Shown here piece after piece: positions 27,802-35,973 of a stretch of DNA of 64,000 bases. The stretch covers positions 248,001 to 312,000 of the forward strand of contig NZ_JAQPCN010000003.1 of NCBI RefSeq assembly GCF_028464225.1, in the 5' to 3' direction. The translations under genes and the position numbers were made by a program. How positions within the stretch are numbered: the first letter of the stretch is position 1; the number at the start of each line of letters is the position of its first letter. The notes under the pieces were generated by a model. It made no database searches, had not been told where the DNA came from, and saw only the letters and a list, made by a program, of their open reading frames with translations. This DNA is from Zeaxanthinibacter sp. PT1. Lineage in GTDB: Bacteria > Bacteroidota > Bacteroidia > Flavobacteriales > Flavobacteriaceae.

Positions 27802-29244
27802 TTATTCGCCGGGGTTATTCCGGTAGTTAAGGGCGGGTTCGCGGTCACCCAGGAGCGGTATATATTTAAAATCCGGTCCTCTTCTTCGTTCAAATTCGGC
27901 CGTTGCCTTCTCCAGTAATTCCGCATCTTTAAAAATGTCTATGGCGGTTAGCGCCAGGGTTTTGGCGGCAACCATCATTCCTTTATGCCCGATTGAGGTG
28001 CCCCCTGTGGCGACAGCTTGCCAGCTGTGAGCCGGGGTTCCCGGTACCCATGTGGCTGTACTGAGGCCAACCGTTGGGACCGCAAAGCTTACATCACCGA
28101 CATCGGTAGAACCCGAAGGTCTGGAAACTTCTTTAAACGGCTGTAAACCCGATGCCATTTGCAGGTCAGCCTGTTTATAACCCAGGCTTACCGCTATAGA
28201 GTCGGCAAATACCTTTTCTTCCGGTGTATAGGTAACTCCGCCAATTTTCTTCAGGTTCTCGTGCATTTTTTTCTGCAGGGTGATATTGGCCAGCAATTCG
28301 TGCGTTCCCCCGATCATTTCGTACTCCATTGTTGTCCCTGTTCCCAGGGCAGCACCTTCGGCTGCTTTTACTATCCTGTCAAAAATATCGATGACCACAT
28401 CACGGCTGTCGTGCCTGGCATAATAATAGACTTCGGCAAAATCAGGAACCACGTTCGGTGCCTTTCCGCCACTGGTGATCACATAGTGAATTCGGGATGT
28501 TTCCGGTACGTGCTCGCGCATCATGTTTACCATCATGTTCATCGCTTCTACCCCGTCCAGGGCAGACCTTCCTTTCTCAGGTGCTCCGGCGGCATGGGCC
28601 GATACGCCATGGAAACGGAATTTAGCCGATTTATTGGCCAAGGCAGCTACCATACTGGCGTCATTATTATCTCCTGGATGCCAGTGCAGGGCGGCATCCA
28701 CATCGTCAAAGAGTCCGCTCCTTACCATATAAACTTTCCCGGATCCACCCTCTTCGGCAGGGGTCCCGTAAAAACGAACCGTGCCTGTTTTCCCATTGGC
28801 GGAAAGCCAGTTTTTGGTCGCGATCGCAGCAGCGGCTGAAGCGGTACCAAAGAGGTGATGGCCACAGGCATGCCCTGCAGCGGCTCCTGCAGATTTTTTA
28901 AAGGGTACAGCCTCCTGGGACAGCCCCGGGAGGGCATCGTATTCTCCCAGGATCGCGATCACCGGGCTGCCGCTACCGTACTCCGCGATAAAAGCGGTGG
29001 GGATACCGGCGACTCCCTTTTCAATCTTAAATCCTTCAGATGCTAAGGTTTTTTGTAATAATGCACTACTTTGTTCTTCCTGGTATCCCATTTCGGCAAG
29101 GGACCAGATCTCATCCGCAATGGCTGTATAAGAGTCTGCTTTGGCATCAATACTTTGAAGTACCTCGCTCTCTTTTTTCTGTGCGTGGGAAGAAAAGCCG
29201 AGGCATAAGGCCAGGGCGCATAAGGACAGTAAATTTCTTTTCAT
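27802..29244 (-). CDS. Exported M20 amidohydrolase, AbgB-like
   Basis: The 480-residue protein has a signal peptide (about 1-21, ...FSSHAQ). It matches the aminobenzoyl-glutamate hydrolase B / IAA-amino acid hydrolase branch of M20D: GEYDALPGLSQ, AAGHACGHHLFG (Cys and His metal ligands), GTPAEEGGSGK and RFHGVSAHAAGAPEKGRSALD. The family cleaves amide bonds of N-acyl amino acids or folate breakdown products. The substrate is unproven. It is followed by its own terminator. Confidence 0.88.
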   Translation of the reverse strand: MKRNLLSLCALALCLGFSSHAQKKESEVLQSIDAKADSYTAIADEIWSLAEMGYQEEQSSALLQKTLASEGFKIEKGVAGIPTAFIAEYGSGSPVIAILGEYDALPGLSQEAVPFKKSAGAAAGHACGHHLFGTASAAAAIATKNWLSANGKTGTVRFYGTPAEEGGSGKVYMVRSGLFDDVDAALHWHPGDNNDASMVAALANKSAKFRFHGVSAHAAGAPEKGRSALDGVEAMNMMVNMMREHVPETSRIHYVITSGGKAPNVVPDFAEVYYYARHDSRDVVIDIFDRIVKAAEGAALGTGTTMEYEMIGGTHELLANITLQKKMHENLKKIGGVTYTPEEKVFADSIAVSLGYKQADLQMASGLQPFKEVSRPSGSTDVGDVSFAVPTVGLSTATWVPGTPAHSWQAVATGGTSIGHKGMMVAAKTLALTAIDIFKDAELLEKATAEFERRRGPDFKYIPLLGDREPALNYRNNPGE

Positions 29245-29389
29245 GAATTAAAGATTTTTGGTCATCCCATAAATATACTAAATGAACCCTAAGAGGAGGG
29301 GAGCGGATCGCAGAAATTAACAGGGAACAAAATGAATTATGAAAGTCGTAGCGGGATTGATTTTTATGCTGTGGTACTTGGATACCTGC

Positions 29390-30304
29390 TTAGGCTTCTT
29401 TCTTTTCGGGCTTCCTGGGATGAAAATCCTCGATCACCTTCACCAGGTCGTCCCGGTCCAGGTGTACATATACTTCTGTAGTGGTAATACTGGCATGACC
29501 CAGCATTTGTTGTATAGCCCTGAGATCTGCCCCACCCCGGAGCAGTTCCGTGGCAAAGGAATGCCTGAGGGTATGCGGACTGATGGATTTCTTAAAACCG
29601 CATTGTTCTGCCAGTCTCCGGATGATGGTAAAGATCATGGCCCTGGTCAGCTGATTTCCACGTCTATTCAAGAATAAGATGTCTTCTGATCCTTTTTTGA
29701 TGAGCTGGTGCCTCCTGATCTCCTGCCTGTATATATTAATGTATTTCTGCGTGTAGGGCAGGATGGGGACCAGGCGTTGTTTATTCCCTTTACCGGTGAC
29801 TTTAATAAACCCTTCCTCAAAATAGAGGTCGGATATTTTAAGGGTGACCAGTTCAGATACACGCAGGCCGCAGCCGTACAGGGTTTCCAGGATAGCCCGG
29901 TTTCGTTCCCCTTCGGGTTTGGAGAGATCTATAGCTGCGATCAGCTGGTCTACTTCTTCCGAGGACAGTGTGTCCGGGAGTTTCCGTCCTGTTTTAGGAC
30001 TTTCTATCAGGTCCATGGGATTATCCTTCCTGTAATCTTCGAAGAGCAGGTAGTTGAAAAAGCTTTTCAGACCGGAAATTATCCTCGCCTGTGACCTGGC
30101 ATTGAGTTCTTTGGCGATTTCATAGACAAAATACTGTATAGTGCCGGCGGTCACCTTTAAAGGGTCCTCTTCTAACTGGCCCTCCATCACAAAATCCCTT
30201 AATTTCTCCACATCCATCTGGTAATTCTCGATAGAATGTACAGAAAGTCCCCTTTCGATTTTGAGATAGTTGCGATAATCTGTGATGGCCTGTTCCCATT
30301 TCAT
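29390..30304 (-). CDS. xerD: Tyrosine recombinase XerD
   Basis: The 304-residue protein is of normal XerD length. The N-terminal SAM-like core-binding domain spans about 1-85. The catalytic set of the C-terminal domain is visible: Arg in GCGLRVSEL, Lys in VTGKGNKQR, HTLRH, and the His and Tyr of LGHASITTTEVYVH. XerC/XerD resolve chromosome dimers at dif. It is divergent from aroQ, a conserved flavobacterial pairing, which argues for a core recombinase and not an integrase. No dif site was identified. Confidence 0.92.
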   Translation of the reverse strand: MKWEQAITDYRNYLKIERGLSVHSIENYQMDVEKLRDFVMEGQLEEDPLKVTAGTIQYFVYEIAKELNARSQARIISGLKSFFNYLLFEDYRKDNPMDLIESPKTGRKLPDTLSSEEVDQLIAAIDLSKPEGERNRAILETLYGCGLRVSELVTLKISDLYFEEGFIKVTGKGNKQRLVPILPYTQKYINIYRQEIRRHQLIKKGSEDILFLNRRGNQLTRAMIFTIIRRLAEQCGFKKSISPHTLRHSFATELLRGGADLRAIQQMLGHASITTTEVYVHLDRDDLVKVIEDFHPRKPEKKEA

Positions 30305-30308
30305 GAGT

Positions 30309-30316
30309 TAAAGATA
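30309..30316 (-). promoter_or_regulatory. xerD -7 box, 4 nt from the ATG
   Basis: On the minus strand TATCTTTA is followed by ACTC and the xerD ATG. One mismatch to TAnnTTTG. Confidence 0.4.
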
Positions 30317-30394
30317 GCATTTTGGACAGAAGGAGCCCCGGGGGTCGTCTGTGGTAAAATTGATGTAGCGCTTTTTCATTGCCGCCTGATTCCG

Positions 30395-30402
30395 TACTTT
30401 TA
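30395..30402 (+). promoter_or_regulatory. aroQ -7 box, 4 nt from the ATG
   Basis: TACTTTTA ends four bases before the aroQ ATG. One mismatch to TAnnTTTG. It mirrors the arrangement at xerD on the opposite strand. Confidence 0.4.
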
Positions 30403-30406
30403 ACCT

Positions 30407-30826
30407 ATGAAAATTATCATCATAAATGGGCCCAACCTGAACTTATTGGGCAAGAGAGAACCGGAGATCTATGGAAGTAGTTCTTTTGAAAATTATTTTT
30501 CCGAATTGCAGTTTAAGTTTAAGGAAGTACAGCTAGAGTACTACCAATCTAATATAGAAGGAGAGATCATCAGCAAAATACAGGAAGTGGGATTTTCTTA
30601 TGATGGGATAGTGCTTAATGCGGCGGCCTATACCCATACTTCTGTCGGCATAGGAGATGCGATTAAAGCTATAGAAACACCTGTAGTAGAGGTACATATT
30701 TCTAACACCTACAAGAGAGAAGACTTCCGGCATGTGTCTTACATATCACCGGTAGCAAAAGGGGTGATCCTCGGTTTTGGGCTGCTGGGTTATGAGCTGG
30801 CCATCCGAAGCTTCCTGAAAGACTAA
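30407..30826 (+). CDS. aroQ: Type II 3-dehydroquinate dehydratase
   Basis: The 139-residue enzyme dehydrates 3-dehydroquinate in the shikimate pathway. The N-terminal NGPNLNLLGKREPEIYG carries the catalytic Tyr and the Arg of the active-site lid; YQSNIEGEII, NAAAYTHTSVG and VEVHISN (catalytic His) follow. Length is typical for the dodecameric type II enzyme. It ends 6 nt from the convergent DUF3817 gene. Confidence 0.96.
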   Translation: MKIIIINGPNLNLLGKREPEIYGSSSFENYFSELQFKFKEVQLEYYQSNIEGEIISKIQEVGFSYDGIVLNAAAYTHTSVGIGDAIKAIETPVVEVHISNTYKREDFRHVSYISPVAKGVILGFGLLGYELAIRSFLKD

Positions 30827-30832
30827 GGGCTA

Positions 30833-31129
30833 TTAACCCCTGGCTAAATTTCCACTTTTGTGGAAGTATTTCTGTTCTATATAAAAAGTACCGAATGGCA
30901 GCAGGGAGGCGACAAACAAGATCAGGAAGCGCTTAAAGCTCCATTTTAATACGTAACATACCCACATAGCCATCAAGACGTAGGCGATAAAAAGCACCCC
31001 ATGGGCGTAACCGATGTAAATGTTGGGCTCAGGAATACCCGCCCAATATTTCAACGGCATACTGAAGCCCATTAAAAGGAGGAATGAGATTCCTTCTGCA
31101 ATGGCAATGGCTCTGAATAATGGTATCAT
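30833..31129 (-). CDS. DUF3817 membrane protein
   Basis: The 98-residue protein has three hydrophobic segments (about 5-25, 38-62, 69-87) and the DUF3817 pattern: AEGISFLLLMG at the start, YWAG, and YAHGVLFIAYV. The function is unknown; members are small inner-membrane proteins. It could be cotranscribed with lpdA, but a hairpin lies in the 81-nt gap. Confidence 0.82.
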   Translation of the reverse strand: MIPLFRAIAIAEGISFLLLMGFSMPLKYWAGIPEPNIYIGYAHGVLFIAYVLMAMWVCYVLKWSFKRFLILFVASLLPFGTFYIEQKYFHKSGNLARG

Positions 31130-31144
31130 AGCTAATTTAAATGA

Positions 31145-31187
31145 CCGCGACCCATCAATATTGTTTTCACAGCAGGACGGGTCGCGG
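31145..31187 (-). terminator. Inverted repeat after lpdA, possible terminator
   Basis: The 9-bp arms CCGCGACCC (31145-31153) and GGGTCGCGG (31179-31187) are perfect complements with a 25-nt loop, between lpdA and the DUF3817 gene. The following minus-strand tract (TCATTTAAATT) is only moderately T-rich, so it could also be an mRNA-end stabiliser. Confidence 0.5.
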
Positions 31188-31210
31188 AATATTATTTAAT
31201 TCAGTTTCAC

Positions 31211-32602
31211 TTAGAGGTGGATCACTTCATCATAAGCATCGGCAACAGCTTCCATTACCGCCTCGCTCATGGTAGGGTGGGGGTGAACCGCTTTCAGGAT
31301 CTCGTGACCCGTAGTTTCTAACTTTCGGGCTACAACCGCCTCGGCGATCATATCGGTAACCCCGGCTCCGATCATATGGCAACCCAGCCATTCTCCGTAT
31401 TTAGCATCGAAGATAACCTTTACAAAACCGTCTGAATTCCCTGATGCCTGGGCTTTACCACTGGCTGAAAACGGAAATTTCCCGACTTTGATCTCGTAAC
31501 CTTTCTCTTTAGCTTGTTTTTCTGTAAGACCTACAGAAGCTACTTCGGGCATACAATAAGTACATCCCGGGATATTACCGTAATCCAGGGGCTCAACATG
31601 CATACCGGCGATCTTTTCTACACAGAGTATTCCTTCTGCAGAGGCAACGTGGGCCAATGCCTGTCCCGGGGTAACATCCCCGATAGCATAGTAACCCGGA
31701 ATATTGGTCTGGTAGTAATCGTTAACAAGGATCTTATCACGGTCCGTGGCAATCCCAACCGATTCAAGGCCGATATTTTCAATATTGGATTTTATTCCGA
31801 CAGCGGAAAGAACGATATCCGCTTCCAGCACTTCTTCGCCCTTAGCAGTTTTAACGGTAGCTTTTACACCATCGCCGCTGGTGTCTACTTTGGTCACCTC
31901 TGCGGAGGTCATAATCTTGACTCCGGATTTTTTAAAGGTGCGCTCTAATTGTTTAGAAACTTCTTCGTCTTCTAGGGGTACAATGTTGGGCAGGAATTCT
32001 ACAACAGTTACCTCTGTACCCATGGCATTGTAGAAGTAGGCAAACTCGATACCGATGGCACCGCTACCTACGACAATCATTTTTTTAGGTTGTTTTTCCA
32101 GGGTCATCGCATTTCGGTAGCCTATCACTTTTTTCCCGTCCTGAGGCAGGGCAGGCAGTTCACGACTCCTTGCTCCTGTAGCAATGATTACATGGTCTGC
32201 ACTGTATTCAGTTTCTTTACCGTCTTCTCCTTTAACACTTACTTTCTTGCCCGATTTCAAAGTTCCGAAACCGTTGATGACCTCAATTTTGTTCTTTTTC
32301 ATCAGGAACTGCACACCCTTGCTCATTCCATTTGCAACGTTCCGGCTTCTCTGGACCACTGCATCAAAGTCCTTATCTACATCCTTCGCGACCAGACCAT
32401 AGTCTTCCGCGTGTTGCAGGTAATCAAATACCTGTGCAGATTTAAGAAGGGCCTTGGTCGGAATACATCCCCAGTTCAGGCAGACGCCGCCCAGGCTTTC
32501 CTTTTCAACGATGGCTGTTTTAAAACCAAGTTGAGATGCCCTGATCGCCGTAACGTAGCCTCCAGGACCACTTCCCAGTACAATAATGTCAAATTTGCTC
32601 AT
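31211..32602 (-). CDS. lpdA: Dihydrolipoyl dehydrogenase (E3)
   Basis: The 463-residue FAD enzyme reoxidises dihydrolipoamide in 2-oxoacid dehydrogenase complexes. It shows the FAD-binding GSGPGGYVTA (about 9-18), the redox disulfide in GGVCLNWGCIPTK, the NAD-binding GSGAIGIEFA and the C-terminal HPHPTMSEA with the His-Glu pair. All are intact and length is normal. A perfect -7 box lies 35 nt upstream. The E1 and E2 genes are not in the window. Confidence 0.96.
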   Translation of the reverse strand: MSKFDIIVLGSGPGGYVTAIRASQLGFKTAIVEKESLGGVCLNWGCIPTKALLKSAQVFDYLQHAEDYGLVAKDVDKDFDAVVQRSRNVANGMSKGVQFLMKKNKIEVINGFGTLKSGKKVSVKGEDGKETEYSADHVIIATGARSRELPALPQDGKKVIGYRNAMTLEKQPKKMIVVGSGAIGIEFAYFYNAMGTEVTVVEFLPNIVPLEDEEVSKQLERTFKKSGVKIMTSAEVTKVDTSGDGVKATVKTAKGEEVLEADIVLSAVGIKSNIENIGLESVGIATDRDKILVNDYYQTNIPGYYAIGDVTPGQALAHVASAEGILCVEKIAGMHVEPLDYGNIPGCTYCMPEVASVGLTEKQAKEKGYEIKVGKFPFSASGKAQASGNSDGFVKVIFDAKYGEWLGCHMIGAGVTDMIAEAVVARKLETTGHEILKAVHPHPTMSEAVMEAVADAYDEVIHL

Positions 32603-32637
32603 CTATTTAAGTGTTTGAGATCGTTATTTTGAAGTGG

Positions 32638-32645
32638 CAAAGTTA
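32638..32645 (-). promoter_or_regulatory. lpdA -7 box
   Basis: On the minus strand TAACTTTG is a perfect TAnnTTTG match 35 nt before the lpdA ATG. Confidence 0.5.
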
Positions 32646-32719
32646 CGAAACCTAACTGAAAGCCCATAGACTAAAAATCGGCTCTTTACAGCTGATCTCC
32701 CTTCAATGACATTTGGGCA

Positions 32720-32751
32720 TAAAAAAAGGAAAGACGTTAAATCCTTTCCTT
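32720..32751 (-). terminator. msrB terminator
   Basis: On the minus strand an 8-bp stem (AAGGAAAG / CTTTCCTT, plus-strand arms 32726-32733 and 32744-32751) is followed by seven T. It lies 22 nt after the msrB stop. Confidence 0.75.
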
Positions 32752-32772
32752 ATACTCGGCTTTTACTATACC

Positions 32773-33273
32773 CTACTCTGCGGGTATAAAATCAAGTGCG
32801 GCCCCGTTAATACAGTGCCTTTTCCCGGTGGTAGCTTTTGGTCCGTCCTCAAATACGTGCCCTAGGTGACCACCACAAACTGCGCAATGCTCTTCTGTGC
32901 GTTTATATCCTATCTTATAGTCCACATCATAGGCTACGTTACCTTCAATGGCACGGTCAAAACTTGGCCAGCCCGTACCCGAATCAAACTTATGTTCACT
33001 TTCAAAGAGGGGAGTTTTACAAGCGGCGCAAACATAGGTTCCTTTTTTCTTGATATCCAGCAATTCACTGCTGAAGGGATTCTCCGTGCCTGCTTCCCTG
33101 AGGATAAAGAATTCCATCTCGCTGAGCTCTTTTCGCCACTCGGCCTCAGTTTTACTAACGGTAAATTCCTTGGCTGTTTCCTTTTTCTCGTCAGCTTTCT
33201 TCGAATTGTCCTGGGAGTTACCTTTGCATCCAAGAAGAGCAAAGGTCCCGATAATTAATATTTTCCTGATCAT
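32773..33273 (-). CDS. msrB: Peptide-methionine (R)-S-oxide reductase MsrB, lipoprotein
   Basis: The 166-residue protein reduces methionine-R-sulfoxide. A lipoprotein signal ends at ALLGC (Cys16), so it is anchored in the cell envelope. The MsrB domain has both zinc CxxC pairs (VCAACKTP and CAVCGGHLGH), the substrate segment FDSGTGWPSF and the catalytic motif RHCINGAALDF. The Lys/Glu-rich stretch at about 22-35 is a linker. It is transcribed alone, with its own terminator. Confidence 0.95.
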   Translation of the reverse strand: MIRKILIIGTFALLGCKGNSQDNSKKADEKKETAKEFTVSKTEAEWRKELSEMEFFILREAGTENPFSSELLDIKKKGTYVCAACKTPLFESEHKFDSGTGWPSFDRAIEGNVAYDVDYKIGYKRTEEHCAVCGGHLGHVFEDGPKATTGKRHCINGAALDFIPAE

Positions 33274-33330
33274 AGCAATTTTTTGTTTTTAGACGAATCA
33301 TTAAGATAATCCTTTCATTCCATAAAAAAA

Positions 33331-33358
33331 AGACCCCCGGGTCAATTGCCGGGGGTCT
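33331..33358 (-). terminator. Terminator of the collagen-like lipoprotein gene
   Basis: The 10-bp arms AGACCCCCGG (33331-33340) and CCGGGGGTCT (33349-33358) flank an 8-nt loop. On the minus strand it is followed by eight T. Confidence 0.85.
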
Positions 33359-33376
33359 TAAGTTTAAGCTGTAAGC

Positions 33377-33943
33377 TTAGTTCATTATATGTTTTTCTAC
33401 CTGGGATTCGGGGAATTGCAGTTGCTTCATAACGGCATCCAGGTTAGCAGTATCTATGTTGTTACTCTGCACGTAATCGGCTGGGAGAATTGCGATACGA
33501 AATACTTGGTTCTGCGTATCTCCGGGCGGTAGTAAACTCAGGTCAAAGTCCGATTCCAGGAACATACTGACATCAAAAAAGGTGTGGTCATAATTGTATT
33601 GCAGTAAGCCCTCGTTGAGAATCCGGGTCTGGGGAAGCAACCTCCAGATATCCACAGCCTCGCCGTTCCCGTCTTCGGTCTGTTCCCAGAGAATATACAC
33701 AAGGACGACATCAGATTCAAAAACTTCTACCGTCTGCGGAAATTCATAGAAGATCGTGTAATCATTCTGGGGAGTAAAACTACCCTCTATTTCAATAACC
33801 TGCCCCAGGATATTCACTCCGTCAGCCCCATCAGCTCCGTCAAAACCATCAAATCCGGGAGGTCCCGGAGGCCCTGCAGGTCCTTCGCAGGCAAGAAAGA
33901 TCAGGCTCATCACGGCAGTAATCATTATAGTAAATCGTTTCAT
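33377..33943 (-). CDS. Lipoprotein with a short collagen-like Gly-X-Y segment
   Basis: The 188-residue protein has a lipoprotein signal ending in FLAC (Cys19). Right after the lipidated cysteine come seven Gly-X-Y triplets (GPA GPP GPP GFD GFD GAD GAD, about residues 21-41). The remaining 140 residues have strand-like alternation and no recognised domain. The triplets could form a short trimeric stalk that lifts the C-terminal domain from the outer membrane. Similar lipoproteins occur in Bacteroidota; the function is unknown. Confidence 0.75.
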   Translation of the reverse strand: MKRFTIMITAVMSLIFLACEGPAGPPGPPGFDGFDGADGADGVNILGQVIEIEGSFTPQNDYTIFYEFPQTVEVFESDVVLVYILWEQTEDGNGEAVDIWRLLPQTRILNEGLLQYNYDHTFFDVSMFLESDFDLSLLPPGDTQNQVFRIAILPADYVQSNNIDTANLDAVMKQLQFPESQVEKHIMN

Positions 33944-34397
33944 ATCAGTATTGGTTTTAAATGAATAAAGGTCCCCGGTCTAAGGGATGTTTTGTAGTAC
34001 TTTACAAAAAGCGTTCCAAAAATTTTTTTAAGGTTGAATTTTTCACCCTATCACGCTAATGCAAATCAGGAAATTTTTTGCTGTTCCTGAATTATTTTAA
34101 GCAATAGTGACGGTGTTGCTGATAGGTCTCACCGTATCCAAATTATTTACTGCTATCTATCATAAATTGAATCGTTTAATTACATCCCTAAATGTTCCGA
34201 TCCGCGATTTTGAATTGCAAGCTCCCATTCCCATGGTGTACCCGTGCAGGTTTCTGATGCTGCAACTTTTGAACTCCCGGGTTGGTGAAAATTAAATTGT
34301 CCTATATTTATTGCGCTGTAGGAGCGATTATCCACCTGATGTCATGGGGTAAAACTTCAGTAACAGCCGCAAACAAACTCGACTAAAAAACGATCAA
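33944..34397. other. 454-nt divergent regulatory region before the transporter gene
   Basis: It separates the minus-strand lipoprotein gene from the SLC45-type transporter. A promoter-like pair TTG (34282-34284)-N18-TATATTTA (34303-34310) lies about 90 nt before the transporter ATG. The ORF at 34107-34295 has no protein-like features. No strong operator palindrome was recognised. Confidence 0.45.
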
Positions 34398-35918
34398 ATG
34401 AAAAAACGCAAACTGGGGTTTTGGGAAATCTGGAATATGAGTTTTGGTTTCCTGGGGATTCAATTTGGCTTTGCACTACAGAACGCTAACACTTCAAGGA
34501 TCTTTGAAACCCTGGGAGCCCAGGTCGATGATATCCCCATTCTCTGGATCGCGGCACCGGTTACCGGTTTGGTGGTTCAACCCATCATAGGGTATTTTTC
34601 GGACAGGACCTGGACAAGAATGGGAAGAAGGCGTCCCTATTTCCTGGTCGGAGCGGTCTTGGCTTCAATCGCCCTTTGCATCATGCCGAATTCTCCTTCG
34701 CTTTGGGTGGCAGCGGGGATGCTATGGATCATGGATGCCTCTATCAATGTATCCATGGAGCCTTTCAGGGCTTTTGTCGGCGATAACCTGCCTTCGGACC
34801 AGCGCACGCTGGGCTTTGCTATGCAAAGCTTTTTTATAGGCATTGGGGCGGTAGTGGGCTCCATGATGCCTTATATTTTTACTAATTGGCTAGGGATCAG
34901 CAATACGGCCCCGGAGGGAATTATTCCTGATTCCGTAAAATGGTCATTTTATGTTGGGGCCATAGTATTTTTCCTGGCGGTGCTCTGGACAGTCATTCGC
35001 TCTAAAGAGTACACTCCGGAAGAAATGGAGGCCTTTGATGAAAATAAGGCGGTTACCCTGCCCGAGATCACCCCGGCCGAGAACGAAGACAGGATCCGAA
35101 AATTGAGAAAATATGGTGTCATTTTAACCCTGGTCGGGGCTCTTGGTACCTTAATACCCTATCTCTTAGACCTGCACAAAGAATTATACATTCTAACCAT
35201 TGGACTATTTACCGTGGGAATTCTGTTCCTGGTATCTTCCTGGGTGCGCAGGCGAAAAGGACGAACCGGATTTGTCATCATAATGACCGACTTGCTATAC
35301 ATGCCCGATACCATGAAACAATTGGCGTGGGTACAGTTCTTTTCTTGGTTTGCCCTCTTTTCCATGTGGATATATACTACACAAGCGGTCACTGGGCACG
35401 TTTACGGTACCACCGATACTACTTCCCAGCTGTATAACGACGCTGCAGATTGGGTAACCGTCTTGTTTGCAATTTATAACGGGGTAGCGGCCCTGGTCGC
35501 CTTCCTATTGCCGGTTATGGCCAGGAAGACCAGCAGGAAAATGACCCACCTTCTGGCCTTGTGTTTGGGAGGAGTTGGACTGATCTCGGTGTATTTTATC
35601 GCCTCCCCGGAAATGTTAATTCTTTCCATGGTAGGTGTCGGGATTGCCTGGGCAAGCATACTTTCTGTACCTTATGCTATGCTCGCAGGGGCCTTGCCAC
35701 CAAAAAAAATGGGGTATTATATGGGAGTGTTCAACTTCTTTATCGTAATCCCTCAAATGGTCGCTGCCACCATCCTGGGATTCATGGTCAGTGGTTTTTT
35801 CAATGGAGAACCCGTTTATGCCCTGATCGTTGGCGGTTTATCCATGATCCTTGCCGGGCTGCTCACTTTAAAAGTGAATGACCGGGCTACCATAGACCTC
35901 AAGGACGTAGGGCATTAA
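34398..35918 (+). CDS. SLC45-type MFS sugar transporter (probable maltose/disaccharide:H+ symporter)
   Basis: The 506-residue protein has about twelve hydrophobic helices. The SLC45/GPH-like MFS signature is seen in GYFSDRTWTRMGRRRPYFLVG (loop between helices 2 and 3). The enlarged first half and the central soluble stretch with two extra helices are typical of Bacteroidota members encoded beside alpha-glucan enzymes. Inference from context: it imports maltose or small maltooligosaccharides that feed the GH13, GlgE and GH31 enzymes encoded just downstream, the first gene of which begins 55 nt later. Confidence 0.82.
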   Translation: MKKRKLGFWEIWNMSFGFLGIQFGFALQNANTSRIFETLGAQVDDIPILWIAAPVTGLVVQPIIGYFSDRTWTRMGRRRPYFLVGAVLASIALCIMPNSPSLWVAAGMLWIMDASINVSMEPFRAFVGDNLPSDQRTLGFAMQSFFIGIGAVVGSMMPYIFTNWLGISNTAPEGIIPDSVKWSFYVGAIVFFLAVLWTVIRSKEYTPEEMEAFDENKAVTLPEITPAENEDRIRKLRKYGVILTLVGALGTLIPYLLDLHKELYILTIGLFTVGILFLVSSWVRRRKGRTGFVIIMTDLLYMPDTMKQLAWVQFFSWFALFSMWIYTTQAVTGHVYGTTDTTSQLYNDAADWVTVLFAIYNGVAALVAFLLPVMARKTSRKMTHLLALCLGGVGLISVYFIASPEMLILSMVGVGIAWASILSVPYAMLAGALPPKKMGYYMGVFNFFIVIPQMVAATILGFMVSGFFNGEPVYALIVGGLSMILAGLLTLKVNDRATIDLKDVGH

Positions 35919-35973
35919 TAGTTTTGATGGTTTAGGTCTGGCTAGTTAAAGGACAGAATTACTATTTAGACCT

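Noticed and set aside
28159-28839. Plus-strand ORF of 226 codons
   Set aside because: It is antisense to the well-supported AbgB-like amidohydrolase and has no recognisable domain.
29390-30304. Tyrosine recombinase as evidence of a mobile element
   Set aside because: Sequence and the divergent aroQ neighbour identify it as housekeeping XerD; no attachment sites or phage genes are nearby.
34107-34295. Small plus-strand ORF before the SLC45-type transporter
   Set aside because: No signal, domain or codon pattern supports it; the region looks regulatory.
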